This document shows, in pieces, positions 55,640-64,000 of a stretch of 64,000 nucleotides of DNA (its first letter is position 1; every line of letters begins with the position of its first letter). The position numbers and the translations under genes are program-made. The notes under the pieces were generated by a model that made no database searches, had not been told where the DNA came from, and saw only the letters and a list, made by a program, of their open reading frames with translations. The DNA is taken from assembly GCF_019279795.1 (NCBI RefSeq), contig NC_056732.1, positions 1,073,829,540-1,073,893,539 on the forward strand. The letters are read 5' to 3'. The DNA is from Protopterus annectens. Taxonomy: Eukaryota; Chordata; Ceratodontiformes; Protopteridae.

Positions 55640-57449
55640 ATGTCAGAAAAAGTGAATAATTGTTTAACTTGTGGGAAACAAATACCTCATAAAGATTTCC
55701 ACTCTTACTGCTTACCTTGTTTAGGCCCAGACCACGACGTCGCAGCTTGTCTAGCCTGTGCTTCTTTTAACCGACGGACGCTTAGACATCGGTCGGAATT
55801 TGCTGAGCAGTTTTTTGGCACTGATTTTGCTTATATTATGCCGTCGGATCCTCCGACTTCACAAATATCCAAAAAATGCAAGGAAAAGGACCGACACTCG
55901 CGGTCCGCGGTTTCGGCTGAAACCGCGGTTAAGCCAACCGCGAGTGTCTCGGTTTCAGCTGAAACCGAGCAAGCGGTTCTTCCTTCAGCCGACAACATGC
56001 CTTCTACCGAGGCCTCTTCAAACCTGGTGGAATCGGCTTCTGAAATCCATCCTGTGGTTGCGGTTTCTGAGGAATTATCTGACACTATTCCCTTGGATAT
56101 CTCAACTCCTGCACGTGGAGCTGCTAGGCCTCCTGCAGCCATGTCCATTAAGGCCTTTGCCAGGGCTAAAGCAGCTAAAGCTACAAAAACTGTGCCTGTT
56201 AAGGCCCCCTCTCACAGGCCCAGCTCCAGTTCCCAAATGCTTTCCTTGGCAGAGGATCTTATTTCTTTAATCCGGGGATCCCAGCCTCATCCAGACAGGG
56301 CCTCTCATCCACCTCCAGAGAAGAGGCCTAGAGCAGAGCCTCCTGAGCCAGTGTCCACAGATGATTCCTCTGATGATTCAGATAACACAGACCCTCCAGA
56401 GGCTCCTTATTCCCCTTACGAAGACTCTGATGCTGAAGAGTCCATCCCTTCTGCCTCTCCACCTGAGGAATTTTCCTTTGGGGAAACCTTGCATGCTATG
56501 AGGGAACAATTTCAGTGGCAGGGCCAAGATTTTTCAGACTCCAGGAAAAGGCGTAGAACCTTTTTGCATTTACCACAACATAGGCCTTTAGCTATACCTC
56601 CAGTTCTTTCTGTTGTAGATGATGCATTTAATGATGCTTGTACTGCTCCTGATTCATTACCTCCGGCCCCTGCTAAGCCCGATAGGTACTACAGGGTCCC
56701 GGACACACATTACCATTTATACAAGGCTCCTTTTGCAGACCCCGAGACTATCTCCCAGGGGCCTAAGGCTGTAGCAACTACCTCTGCTAAAATTCCCTCC
56801 CCTCTGAAAGGGAATCCAGGTCCTTAGAGAGATGGGGTAAAAAAGTTTACACTTCTGCTACTCTGTCAGCTAGGGCCTTGAACTGTCAATTTCATATGAT
56901 CCAATATCAAGAATTTATGCTTGACCAGTTAATTAAAAACTGTCCTCTGATGAACCTTTTGATAAGAAGTATGTTCAGGAAATGGTACATAACATTCAGC
57001 AAGTTAGTAACCATTCTTTAAAATGCGGCTATGATGCACTGGAGGCTTCCTTTAGATCAGCCATGACTGGTACAGTTATCAGAAGGCATGCATGGTTGAA
57101 AGAGCAGGCCTTACCGGACCATGTCAAATCAAAACTGTTAGATGCTCCCATGGACAAGGCCAATTTATTTGGTTCTCCTGCACAGCAGGTACTGAAGAAG
57201 ATGGAGGAGAAGGCAAAATCTGTACAAACAGTGAAAGATTTCTTACAGGTCCAACCACCAAGGTTTAGCAGGAATTGGCCCTCCAAAACTTGGTCCTTTC
57301 CAGACTCCTCTAAAGCACAGAGAGGCAGGAATAGGCGATCAAGAGGCAGAAACCAATCCAGGGGTGCCTACAGGGGACGCCAGTGGCAGGGTAACAACCA
57401 GCGAGGCACAGACACAGCCACCACCACTGCAACAGGACAATCACAGTGA
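55640..57449 (+). pseudogene. DIRS copy E gag-like protein, two frameshifts
   Basis: ATG in the context gccgATGtcag. The first frame runs to 56827 and holds the zinc module (CLTCGKQIPHKDFHSYC, CLGPDHDVAACLAC), a Ser/Thr/Pro-rich linker, SLAEDLISLIRGSQ, an acidic patch (STDDSSDDSDNTD) and FGETLHAMREQFQWQGQDF. An extra base near 56800 sends the frame to a stop; the homologous text continues in another frame (ERWGKKVYTSATLSARALNC) and shifts again near 56943. The last part, to 57449, has HSLKCGYDALEASFRSAM, RRHAWLKEQALPDHVKSK and an Arg/Gly/Gln-rich tail. This is the longest gag here. Confidence 0.87.
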
Positions 57450-59354
57450 CTTGGCTCTGGCACCGCCTACAAGGGAACAACTAGAAGCACCCTTAGGCGG
57501 AAAGCTAGCCTTATTCGCAATAAACTGGCATTACATCACAACAGACAAGTGGATTTTACAGACAAAAGACCAAGGCTACAGGTTCCACTTCCATACTCTA
57601 CCAGGGAAGAGAGGAATGCCAAACCTACCGCCAAATCAAAAGACAGAAGCTCTAAAACAAATATCTCAATTATTAAAGATGAGAGCTGTGGAAAAGGTAC
57701 CATCTATGGAGCAAGGAAGGGGATTTTACTCCAGACTCTTCCTGGTACCAAGAAAAGAGAACAAATGGAGGCCTATTCTCGACCTGTCAGCTTTAAACAC
57801 ATTCCTCATTGTTCCAAAGTTCAAAATGCTGACTCTACAGCAGCTTCTTCCCATGCTGGGCAAGGAGTCTTGGCTGGTAACTCTAGATCTCAAGGAGGCA
57901 TACCTGCACGTCCCCATACGACCAAATTGCAGAAGATACCTCAGATTTCTTGCAGGATCAGAGCATTATCAATTCTCAGCATTGCCCTTTGGCTTATCTA
58001 CTGCACCCAGAGTGTTCACGAAATGCCTGGCATCAGTAATTGCTCATTGCAGGCTTCAAGGAATCCAAATGTACCCCTACCTGGACGACTGCCTGATACA
58101 AGCGGACAACAAAAACAAGCTAACAGAAGACTTACAAAGAGTCATTTACCTGCTACAAGCCCTGGGATATACAGTCAACATAAAAAAGTCAAGGCTGATA
58201 CCATCCCAAAGAATAACCTTTTGGGTGCAGAGCTGGACACATCAAAGCAAATGGCATTCCTAACTGCAGAAAAACAAGAGCAACTACCTCTCTACTTCTT
58301 GGCATTAACAAAGCAGAACCATCTAACAGCAAGAAAAGTACTGCAAGCCTTGGGCTTCATGGCATCCTGCATAATACTGGTCCCTCATGCCAGACTGCAT
58401 ATGAGAAAGCTACAGTGGTACCTAAAGAATTTATGGTCTCAACACAAGCACAGCCTAGAAGCCAAAATTCCAATAATCCCATGCCTGAAGCAAGAGTTCC
58501 TATGGTGGGCTCAGGCCTGTCAATCAAACACAGGATTGCCCTTCTACAGCATTCAACCAAGCCAAACCATCACAACGGACGCCCCAGACCTCGGTTGGGG
58601 GGCCCACATGCTGGACAAGTGCATACAAGGCTTATGGACTCAAGACCAGCTGCACCTACACATAAATCTAAAGGAAATGCTGGCAGTAAAATTGGCAATC
58701 CAGACATTCAGACCATTTCTCCGAGAAGGTCAGTTGATGATAAGGACAGACAACACCACAGTTATGTGGTACATCAACAAACAGGGAGGCACACATTCAT
58801 ACCCTCTATGCCGGATGGCACTAGACCTATGGAATGTGGCTCTGAGCTACAACATTCAGTTACAAGCAATTTTTGTACCAGGAAAAGAAAACATTCTAGC
58901 AGACATATTAAGCAGGACTACCACGGATGCCCACGAATGGGTGCTGCATCCAGACATCTTCAAAGCCATTACAAGAAAATGGGGACTCCCAGAAATAGAC
59001 TTATTTGCATCCCCACACAATCACCAGCTAAAGAAATTCTGCACAAGGACGTACCACCCACTAGCTTGGAAGGTGGACTCCCTATCTTTCAGTTGGAAAA
59101 ACCTGACAGCATATGCATTCCCACCACTTCCTTTGATGCACAAGGTGCTATTGAAGATCAAAGAGGACCGTCCAAGGATCATTCTGATAGCTCCGGACTG
59201 GCCGAGGCAACATTGGTACCCATTACTAAGGAGCATGTCTCGGGAACAGATATGGACACTACCCCTGGCTCCATTGCTGTTAACACAGAACAACTACAAC
59301 ATCCTGCATCCAAACCTGAAAACTCTGCAGCTGACTGCCTGGAACATTCCATAA
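57364..59354 (+). pseudogene. DIRS copy E RT-RNase H-MT-like polyprotein, one frameshift
   Basis: The frame 57364-58221 holds RT: GGKLALFAINWHYIT, FYSRLFLVPRKENKW, LVTLDLKEAYLHVPI, FSALPFGLSTAPRVFTKC and YPYLDDCLIQADN with both catalytic Asp. A lost T at ataaccttttgggtgc (near 58219) shifts the frame, which continues open to 59354. RNase H: TTDAPDLGWGAH, NLKEML, IRTDNTTVMWYINKQGG, LADILSRT, with all acidic residues kept. The MT-like C-terminal part: EIDLFASPHNHQLKK, AFPPLPLMHKVLLK, ILIAPDWPRQHWYPL. It overlaps gag at its start and the recombinase frame at its end. Confidence 0.88.
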
Positions 59355-60385
59355 GATCAATTAACCCAAATTTATCACAAAGGGTTAAAGACATTATCCT
59401 TGAGGCTCGCAGACCCTCAACAAGGAAAAATTATGCAGCAAAATGGAAGAGATATCTCATTTGGAATACTGCAAAGGGAGAAGATGCGTCACTGGTAAAC
59501 ATAGCCAACATCCTGGAATACTTGGCAGAGCTCTTCCACACAGGCCTGTCCTATTCTTCCATCAAGATACATGCATCAGCAATTTCAGCAGAATACAGCT
59601 TGGATCCTCCTGTCTTCTCGCATCCTCTGCTCAGGCAGTTTCTGAGAGGAATTAAAAATGTAAAACCTCCTAGGAAACCACCATTGCCAGCATGGGACTT
59701 GAACTTTGTGCTAGAAAAATTGACACTTCCTCCTTTCGAACCAGCAGCAACAGCAGAATTACAATACTTATCATGGAAGACTGCTTTCCTGCTGGCAATC
59801 ACTTCAGCAAGAAGGGTATCTGGACTACAGGCATTAACGGCAGTGCAACCCTTCCTGATCTTCCATCAAGCTAGAGTGTCCATGAGAACAAATCCTTCTT
59901 TTATGCCTAAGGTGGTATCCAGAGTATCTTTAAATCAGGCTATCCACCTACCTACATTCTTCCCCAACCCACAGAACAGGGGAGAACGACTGTTGCATAC
60001 CTTGGATGTACATAGACAGTTACGCTACTACCTGGACAGGACCAAGGGCAATAGAAAAACTGACCAGCTACTGGTAGCATATGCAACAGGAAGGGAAGGA
60101 AAAGCAATTTCAAAACAGACAATCTCCAACTGGATAGGAAATTGCATTAGATTTTGTTATTCCTACCATGGAAAGAAAACTCCAGAGAACATCAGGCCTC
60201 ACTCCACAAGGGCTACAGCCACTACCACAGCTTTCTTACGAGGAGTGGCTACCAAGGACATTATAGAGGCTGCTACTTGGACCTCCGTGCATACATTTGC
60301 CAAGCATTATAACTTACCTTTATACTCTAGATCCCGAGCAGGTTTTGCCTCTGCAGTTTTGCAAGGGATCCTAACTACACCATAA
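58415..60385 (+). CDS. DIRS copy E tyrosine recombinase (open frame, overlaps RNase H)
   Basis: Uninterrupted 656-codon frame; the recombinase itself is about 59345-60385. Order: QRVKDIILEARRPSTRKNY, ILEYLAELFHTGLSYSSIKI, LPAWDLNFVLEKLTLPPFEP, then the catalytic domain. The Arg is in SARRVSGLQAL (the usual Glu after Ser is Gly), HxxR is HSTRATATTTAFLRG, and Tyr is in FAKHYNLPLYS. The catalytic set is complete. The N-terminal 310 codons overlap RNase H in another frame, as in copy C; whether they are translated is unknown. Confidence 0.85.
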   Translation: MVPKEFMVSTQAQPRSQNSNNPMPEARVPMVGSGLSIKHRIALLQHSTKPNHHNGRPRPRLGGPHAGQVHTRLMDSRPAAPTHKSKGNAGSKIGNPDIQTISPRRSVDDKDRQHHSYVVHQQTGRHTFIPSMPDGTRPMECGSELQHSVTSNFCTRKRKHSSRHIKQDYHGCPRMGAASRHLQSHYKKMGTPRNRLICIPTQSPAKEILHKDVPPTSLEGGLPIFQLEKPDSICIPTTSFDAQGAIEDQRGPSKDHSDSSGLAEATLVPITKEHVSGTDMDTTPGSIAVNTEQLQHPASKPENSAADCLEHSIRSINPNLSQRVKDIILEARRPSTRKNYAAKWKRYLIWNTAKGEDASLVNIANILEYLAELFHTGLSYSSIKIHASAISAEYSLDPPVFSHPLLRQFLRGIKNVKPPRKPPLPAWDLNFVLEKLTLPPFEPAATAELQYLSWKTAFLLAITSARRVSGLQALTAVQPFLIFHQARVSMRTNPSFMPKVVSRVSLNQAIHLPTFFPNPQNRGERLLHTLDVHRQLRYYLDRTKGNRKTDQLLVAYATGREGKAISKQTISNWIGNCIRFCYSYHGKKTPENIRPHSTRATATTTAFLRGVATKDIIEAATWTSVHTFAKHYNLPLYSRSRAGFASAVLQGILTTP

Positions 60386-60419
60386 TCTCTTCTTTCCTCC
60401 TCCCCTAGTTTGGCTATGG

Positions 60420-60540
60420 TATTCTACCCATTTGTAAGGACTGCAGATGCATCCTTGAAGGACATAGTACAGTTTTGTACCTACCATAAATGTAGATGTC
60501 CGATAGGAATGCATCTGCAGTCAGGATTACCCACCCGCCT
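60420..60540 (+). repeat. DIRS copy E internal complementary region
   Basis: The left half (acccatttgtaaggactgca to gcatccttgaaggacat) complements the left end; the right half (agtacagttttgtacctacc to gaatgcatctgcagtc) complements the right end. The left-half sequence predicts atgtccttcaagg for the terminus, and the element has atgtcctttaagg, one change. Confidence 0.92.
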
Positions 60541-60720
60541 TCGCCTCTGTGGTACTCCTAGGGTATTTGCCCATCTTATAGCTAGCTGGGGGGGGATCTA
60601 TTATGGTGTATTTGTTTGTATATATGTACATACATGCTTATTTTTGTGTTTGCTCTCTACTATTTGGAAACATTGGCATTTATCCAAATTTAGCCTTCCA
60701 AGAGGGCACCTGGCATCTGG

Positions 60721-60938
60721 GGCAAGAAACACTGAGGAAAATGGCGTCGGCTGATGCCTTTATACCCGAAGAACTGCAGCTATGACGTCGGGTGAAGTGC
60801 GACACCAGCCGAGGCCAGACCCAGACTTTGGAATCCGGCCGACCGAAGGGCTGCCTGACGACAGGACAACCCATTTGTAAGGACTGCAGATGCATTCCTA
60901 TCGGACATCTACATTTATGGTAGGTACAAAACTGTACT
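60721..60938 (-). repeat. DIRS copy E right inverted terminal repeat
   Basis: Inverted copy of the left ITR with inverted TATA (ctttatacccg near 60758) and the right-specific end cggacatctacatttatggt, then aggtacaaaactgtact. Confidence 0.92.
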
Positions 60939-61230
60939 GTAACTACATGAAAAGATACATGGAAGAGCTCTCGGATCATGTGACCCAAGCAGGTATGACC
61001 CTAGCCCTGAGTAGCATCCTGCCTTCGCCCAGAATTATATCACAATATAAGGACAAAATTATTGACTTCAACAATTGGCTAAGCTTCTGGTGTCATTCAA
61101 AGGGGATCCAGTATCTGTCTACCTGGGATGATATGATCGACAGACCACGATGCTTTGTCAGAGATGGTCTGCACCTCTCGCCCCTGGGATTCAGGTTACT
61201 TGCTAAGGCTCTTGCCACCCCTATAGTGCC
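60939..61230 (+). pseudogene. CR1 ORF1, C-terminal part after DIRS copy E
   Basis: The frame resumes with NYMKRYMEELSDHVTQAG, SILPSPRIISQYKDKIIDF, NNWLSFWCHSKGIQYLSTWD and the esterase block V region DGLHLSPLGFRLLAKALA (Asp and His of DxxH kept). It is directly comparable with 43940-43590 on the minus strand. About 30 bases that the relative has between VIVH and LDYMK are missing. Confidence 0.82.
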
Positions 61231-61281
61231 TTTTTTAGGCAAAGTTCAAAGGACAAAACCACCACCGTAACAGGTACAAGC

Positions 61282-64000
61282 ATGCAAAATCTGAAGGTAA
61301 TGCTGCTCAATGCTAGAAGTCTAAACCTCAAAATGCACTCTCTCAAGGCACTCCTAAAAATGAAGAACATCGATATCTGTGCAGTAACTGAGACCTGGCT
61401 CAAGGCTCCAGAGAGCACCCCTGCAATACCAGGCTACAACTCCTACCATACTTTTCGGCCACCAAACCAGGATTGAAACACTGAAGGTGGAGGAGTGTCC
61501 ATATTCAACAAGGATATTCACGCCACCAGGTTAGTTGCCCAACACAGAGTCTGAAATTCTCCAGGTGCAACTAACACTAGGTAATACTGCAATCCAAATT
61601 GTAGCTTGCTACAGATCCCCCACCATGCCCCAAGATTCTCACTATACCTTTCTAAACATACTGGAAAATATTAATATACAACCAAACACCCTAATACTGG
61701 GTGATTTCAACTACCCTGCCATTAACTGGGAAAACTACTCGGGTACCAACACCTTTTCCCAACGGGTTCTTGGAATTCATAAATTCCAATGCCCTGGATC
61801 AACTAATCCATTGTCCCACCAGGGGCTCCAATATCCTAGACCTGGTCATTACCAACATGGGAGATAAATGCTCCACACCAGTGGTCACCCCTCATTGGTC
61901 AGGTCTGACCATAAGCAAATCACCCTTAACATCCACATCCCACCCCCACACCCCAGTAAGGAAACCTCTGTAAAAAAAGTCTCCAAAGCCAACTTCATGC
62001 TACTCAAGTCAGAAGTGACAAACTTCATGAGACCCATGCAGATGGGAGCTGAAAGTTCGACTGCTGAATCCTACACTAAGGCACTGCATGAGCACATCCA
62101 CTTGTGCATGAATTATGCCATCCCAAATAGAACCAAGACGCCCTCCTCCAAAAGAAGGAAGCCAATCTGGTGGTCCCCTGCCATAAACAAACTATACAAC
62201 AGAAGAAAGAAACTGTTGCAGAAAAGGAGAAAATCCCAGGATGCAAAATTCTCCCTTACCAGCCTCAGTAAGAAGCTGAGATCCCTCATAAAAATCCTCC
62301 AAAGCTAGTTACGAAAATAAAATTGCCAAAAATTCCAAGACAACAACAAGGCATTCTATAGTTATGTCAAGAATCTAAATGGCAATGCTCAGATATGCTC
62401 TGAGCTACAACAGAATGGCATTACATATACAGATCCCAAGGATATTGCCAATATCCTGGCAGATCGATTTAGTGCAAACTTCACCCCCCTCTCACCCCCT
62501 AAAGGGCCCATCTCAATACCAAAATATTGCCAAGTTCCGGTAATCACGGCCACACAGATAGAAACCGCACTCTCCAAAGCTAAGAATACAGCATCCATGG
62601 GACCAGATGGCATCCCAGGCTGTATACTACATGAACTACAAAATGGACTGGCACCTCACCTAAGTGTCATGTTTAATCATAGCCTCACCTCAGGCTTTAT
62701 GCCCACTGAGTGGTGCACAGCTACAGTTATTCCACTATACAAGGGGGGATCCACCTTGGATCCCAGGAACTACCATCTCATCAGTCTAACGGGCCTGATC
62801 TGCAAGGGCATGGAACGCATTATCATGGAGTTTATAAACAAAGACATTGGCAACCTTCAAACACTGGACCCCACCCAGTTTGGGTTTGTGAAGGGCTGAT
62901 CTTGTCTCCTGAACCTGATTGACTTCTTCGAATCAGTCTACAGAGCTGTGGACTAGGGTAAGGCGGTCCAAACAGCCTATCTGGACCTCGCCAAGCCCTT
63001 CAACACCATCCCCCACTCTGGAATCATAGATAAACTGACTAAGCTGAGCATAAATCCCTATTGTCAATCAATGGGTTGCCAAGTGGCTTACTGACAGAAC
63101 CCAGACTGTAAAAGTAGCCGACTCCAAATCCAGCTCCAGACAAGTGACAAGTGGAGTACCTCAGGGTTCAGTCCTGGGACCGCTGCTGTTTGGCATCTAC
63201 TTCTCTGAAGCACAGGCCAACACTAAGGGACTCTGGGTAACAAAGTTCACAGATGACTGCAAACTGGGAGCCATTATTGAATCCCCAAATGATGTGGATA
63301 TTCTACAAAAGGGCCTTACAGAAACAGATGCTTGGTGCCAGAGCCATGGGCTCAAGCTTAATGCCAAGAAATGTATAGTTATCTTCTTTGGGAAAAAACA
63401 TGTACCCATGAATTACCAGATAGGTGGCAGTACACTAAACACTGAAAATGTGATGAGAGACTTAGGGACACAGGTGGACAGTGGTCTCACCTTCAATAAC
63501 CACATCGCCACAACAGTCAGGAAATCCTTCTATGTAGCACACCTCATCACTAAGGGCTTTTCATCCAGAAAAAAGGAGGTCATTGTCCCACTGTACTCAT
63601 CCCTCATTAGACCCATTATAGAGTACAATGCCCCGTTTGGTATGTACCTCACAAGACATCTGCAACAGCTGGAAAGGCTGCAGAAATACTTCACTAAAAG
63701 AATCACAGGCCTAAAGCAGATGCCCTATACTGACCATCTAAAAAAACTCCAGCTATACTCTGTGGCATATCGTCTACTCTGGAATCATAGATAAACTGAC
63801 TAAGCTGAGCATAAATCCCTATTGTCACTCAATGGGTTGCCAACTGGCTTACTGACAAGGCCATGTCAAACCCTGAGCTGTTGGACATGCTCCACTTAAA
63901 GAAATCCCAATCCCTCAGAGCTACATGCTCCAGGGATCTAAACCTTGTCATCACAATGAACAAAACATGCTGGAGAGATAGGTTCCTAACCCAGAGACTC
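61282..64000 (+). pseudogene. CR1 ORF2 (endonuclease-RT), broken, cut by the window end
   Basis: The endonuclease starts MQNLKVMLLNARSLNLKMHS, then DICAVTETWLKAPEST, a stop after RPPNQD near 61475, VACYRSPTMP, LILGDFNYPAINWEN and, after a frameshift, RSDHKQITLNIH, so the N, E, GDFN and SDH motifs are all visible. The connector KANFMLLKSEVTNF and RRKPIWWSPAINKL follow. RT: SMGPDGIPGCILHELQN, LDPTQFGFVKG with a stop at 62897-62899, AYLDLAKPFNTIPH (the motif Asp reads Asn), TSGVPQGSVLGPLLFGIYF, KFTDDCKLGAI, VMRDLGTQVDSGLTFNNHI, and SLIRPIIEYNAPFG. Near 63776 an 82-bp duplicate of RT sequence replaces the next part, after which AMSNPELLDMLHLKKS resumes. Confidence 0.86.
63776..63857 (+). repeat. 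82-bp ectopic duplicate inside CR1 ORF2
   Basis: Repeats 63015-63096 in direct orientation with about three differences (tgtcactcaatggg against tgtcaatcaatggg; caactggc against caagtggc). It replaces the codons that in the related CR1 read LLRGDLCLTYT. Confidence 0.85.

Larger units (their letters stand above)
55323..60938 (+). mobile_element. DIRS retrotransposon copy E, near-intact (inserted in CR1 ORF1)
   Basis: A complete 5.6-kb DIRS element with left edge atgtcctttaagg and right edge aaaactgtact. The two ITRs are almost identical (about one difference in ~175 compared bases: cagtcttt against the complement of aaacactg), which makes it the youngest DIRS here. The ORFs are broken by about three single-base frameshifts, with no nonsense codon inside any recognisable domain. 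The ICR matches the joined ends. Flanks are ttttccatg and gtaactaca. Confidence 0.93.
54711..64000 (+). mobile_element. CR1 LINE (split by DIRS copy E; runs off the window)
   Basis: Parts are 54711-55322 and 60939-64000. ORF1 begins MSKGQLPLISPVHLVNLGIL and is interrupted within the esterase-like domain by DIRS copy E. ORF2 follows from 61282 with endonuclease, RT and the beginning of the C-terminal region. The nearest relative in the window is the antisense CR1 at 41205-45950. Stops and frameshifts are scattered, and a local duplication lies near the right end of the window. Confidence 0.88.

Noticed and set aside
57549-58220. Long alternative frame over the copy E RT (upstream part of the frame that opens at 57549)
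   Set aside because: The RT protein is in the other frame here. This part is open by chance or bias and only becomes the RNase H frame after the indel near 58219.

Overview
The window is vertebrate genomic DNA that is gene-poor and built mostly of nested transposable elements. The only host gene I can identify is the last coding exon of MYD88 (36636-36790, + strand), which encodes the conserved C-terminal end of the TIR domain. No earlier MYD88 exon was found in the 36.6 kb upstream, so the last intron appears to be at least 36.6 kb long. A bloated intron, five DIRS elements, CR1, L2 and RTE-like LINEs, a hAT element and a V-SINE-like SINE together suggest a large-genome lobe-finned vertebrate (salamander, caecilian or lungfish). 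The species is inference; the MYD88 identity is secure.

Layout. 1-2280: unremarkable intronic DNA. 2290-3790: decayed RTE-like LINE with an 88-bp CR1-tail insertion. 4136-19413: DIRS copy A, split inside its internal complementary region by DIRS copy B (9257-19011); copy B is itself split by an antisense L2-type LINE (9492-13428). 20812-31950: DIRS copy D, split inside gag by the younger DIRS copy C (21865-27433). 33480-35115: decayed CR1. 36636-36790: MYD88 terminal exon, then its 3' region. 38218-47017: a long hAT-type DNA element with an 8-bp target duplication (one mismatch), split by an antisense CR1 (about 41205-45950). 51010-51345: tRNA-derived SINE. 52904-54123: an unassigned composite of two ~210-bp direct repeats around a dense array of inverted repeats. 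54711-64000: a CR1 (ORF1 with an SGNH esterase-like domain, then ORF2), split inside ORF1 by DIRS copy E (55323-60938) and running off the window.

The five DIRS copies share one plan: left inverted terminal repeat with TATA box, gag (three CxxC pairs, then a LAP2alpha-like C-terminal domain), reverse transcriptase-RNase H-methyltransferase-like ORF, tyrosine recombinase ORF, internal complementary region (ICR), right inverted terminal repeat. The ICR is the reverse complement of the joined right and left ends, so the termini can be set almost to the base. Four insertions leave no target duplication and fall at G^TT. Copies C and E are the youngest and are broken only by a few single-base frameshifts; A, B and D are heavily decayed.

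Two observations stand out. Copy B landed precisely in the ICR of copy A, which is an inverted copy of the DIRS recombination junction. The 52.9-54.1 kb composite carries large, well-preserved hairpins and fits no family I recognise.
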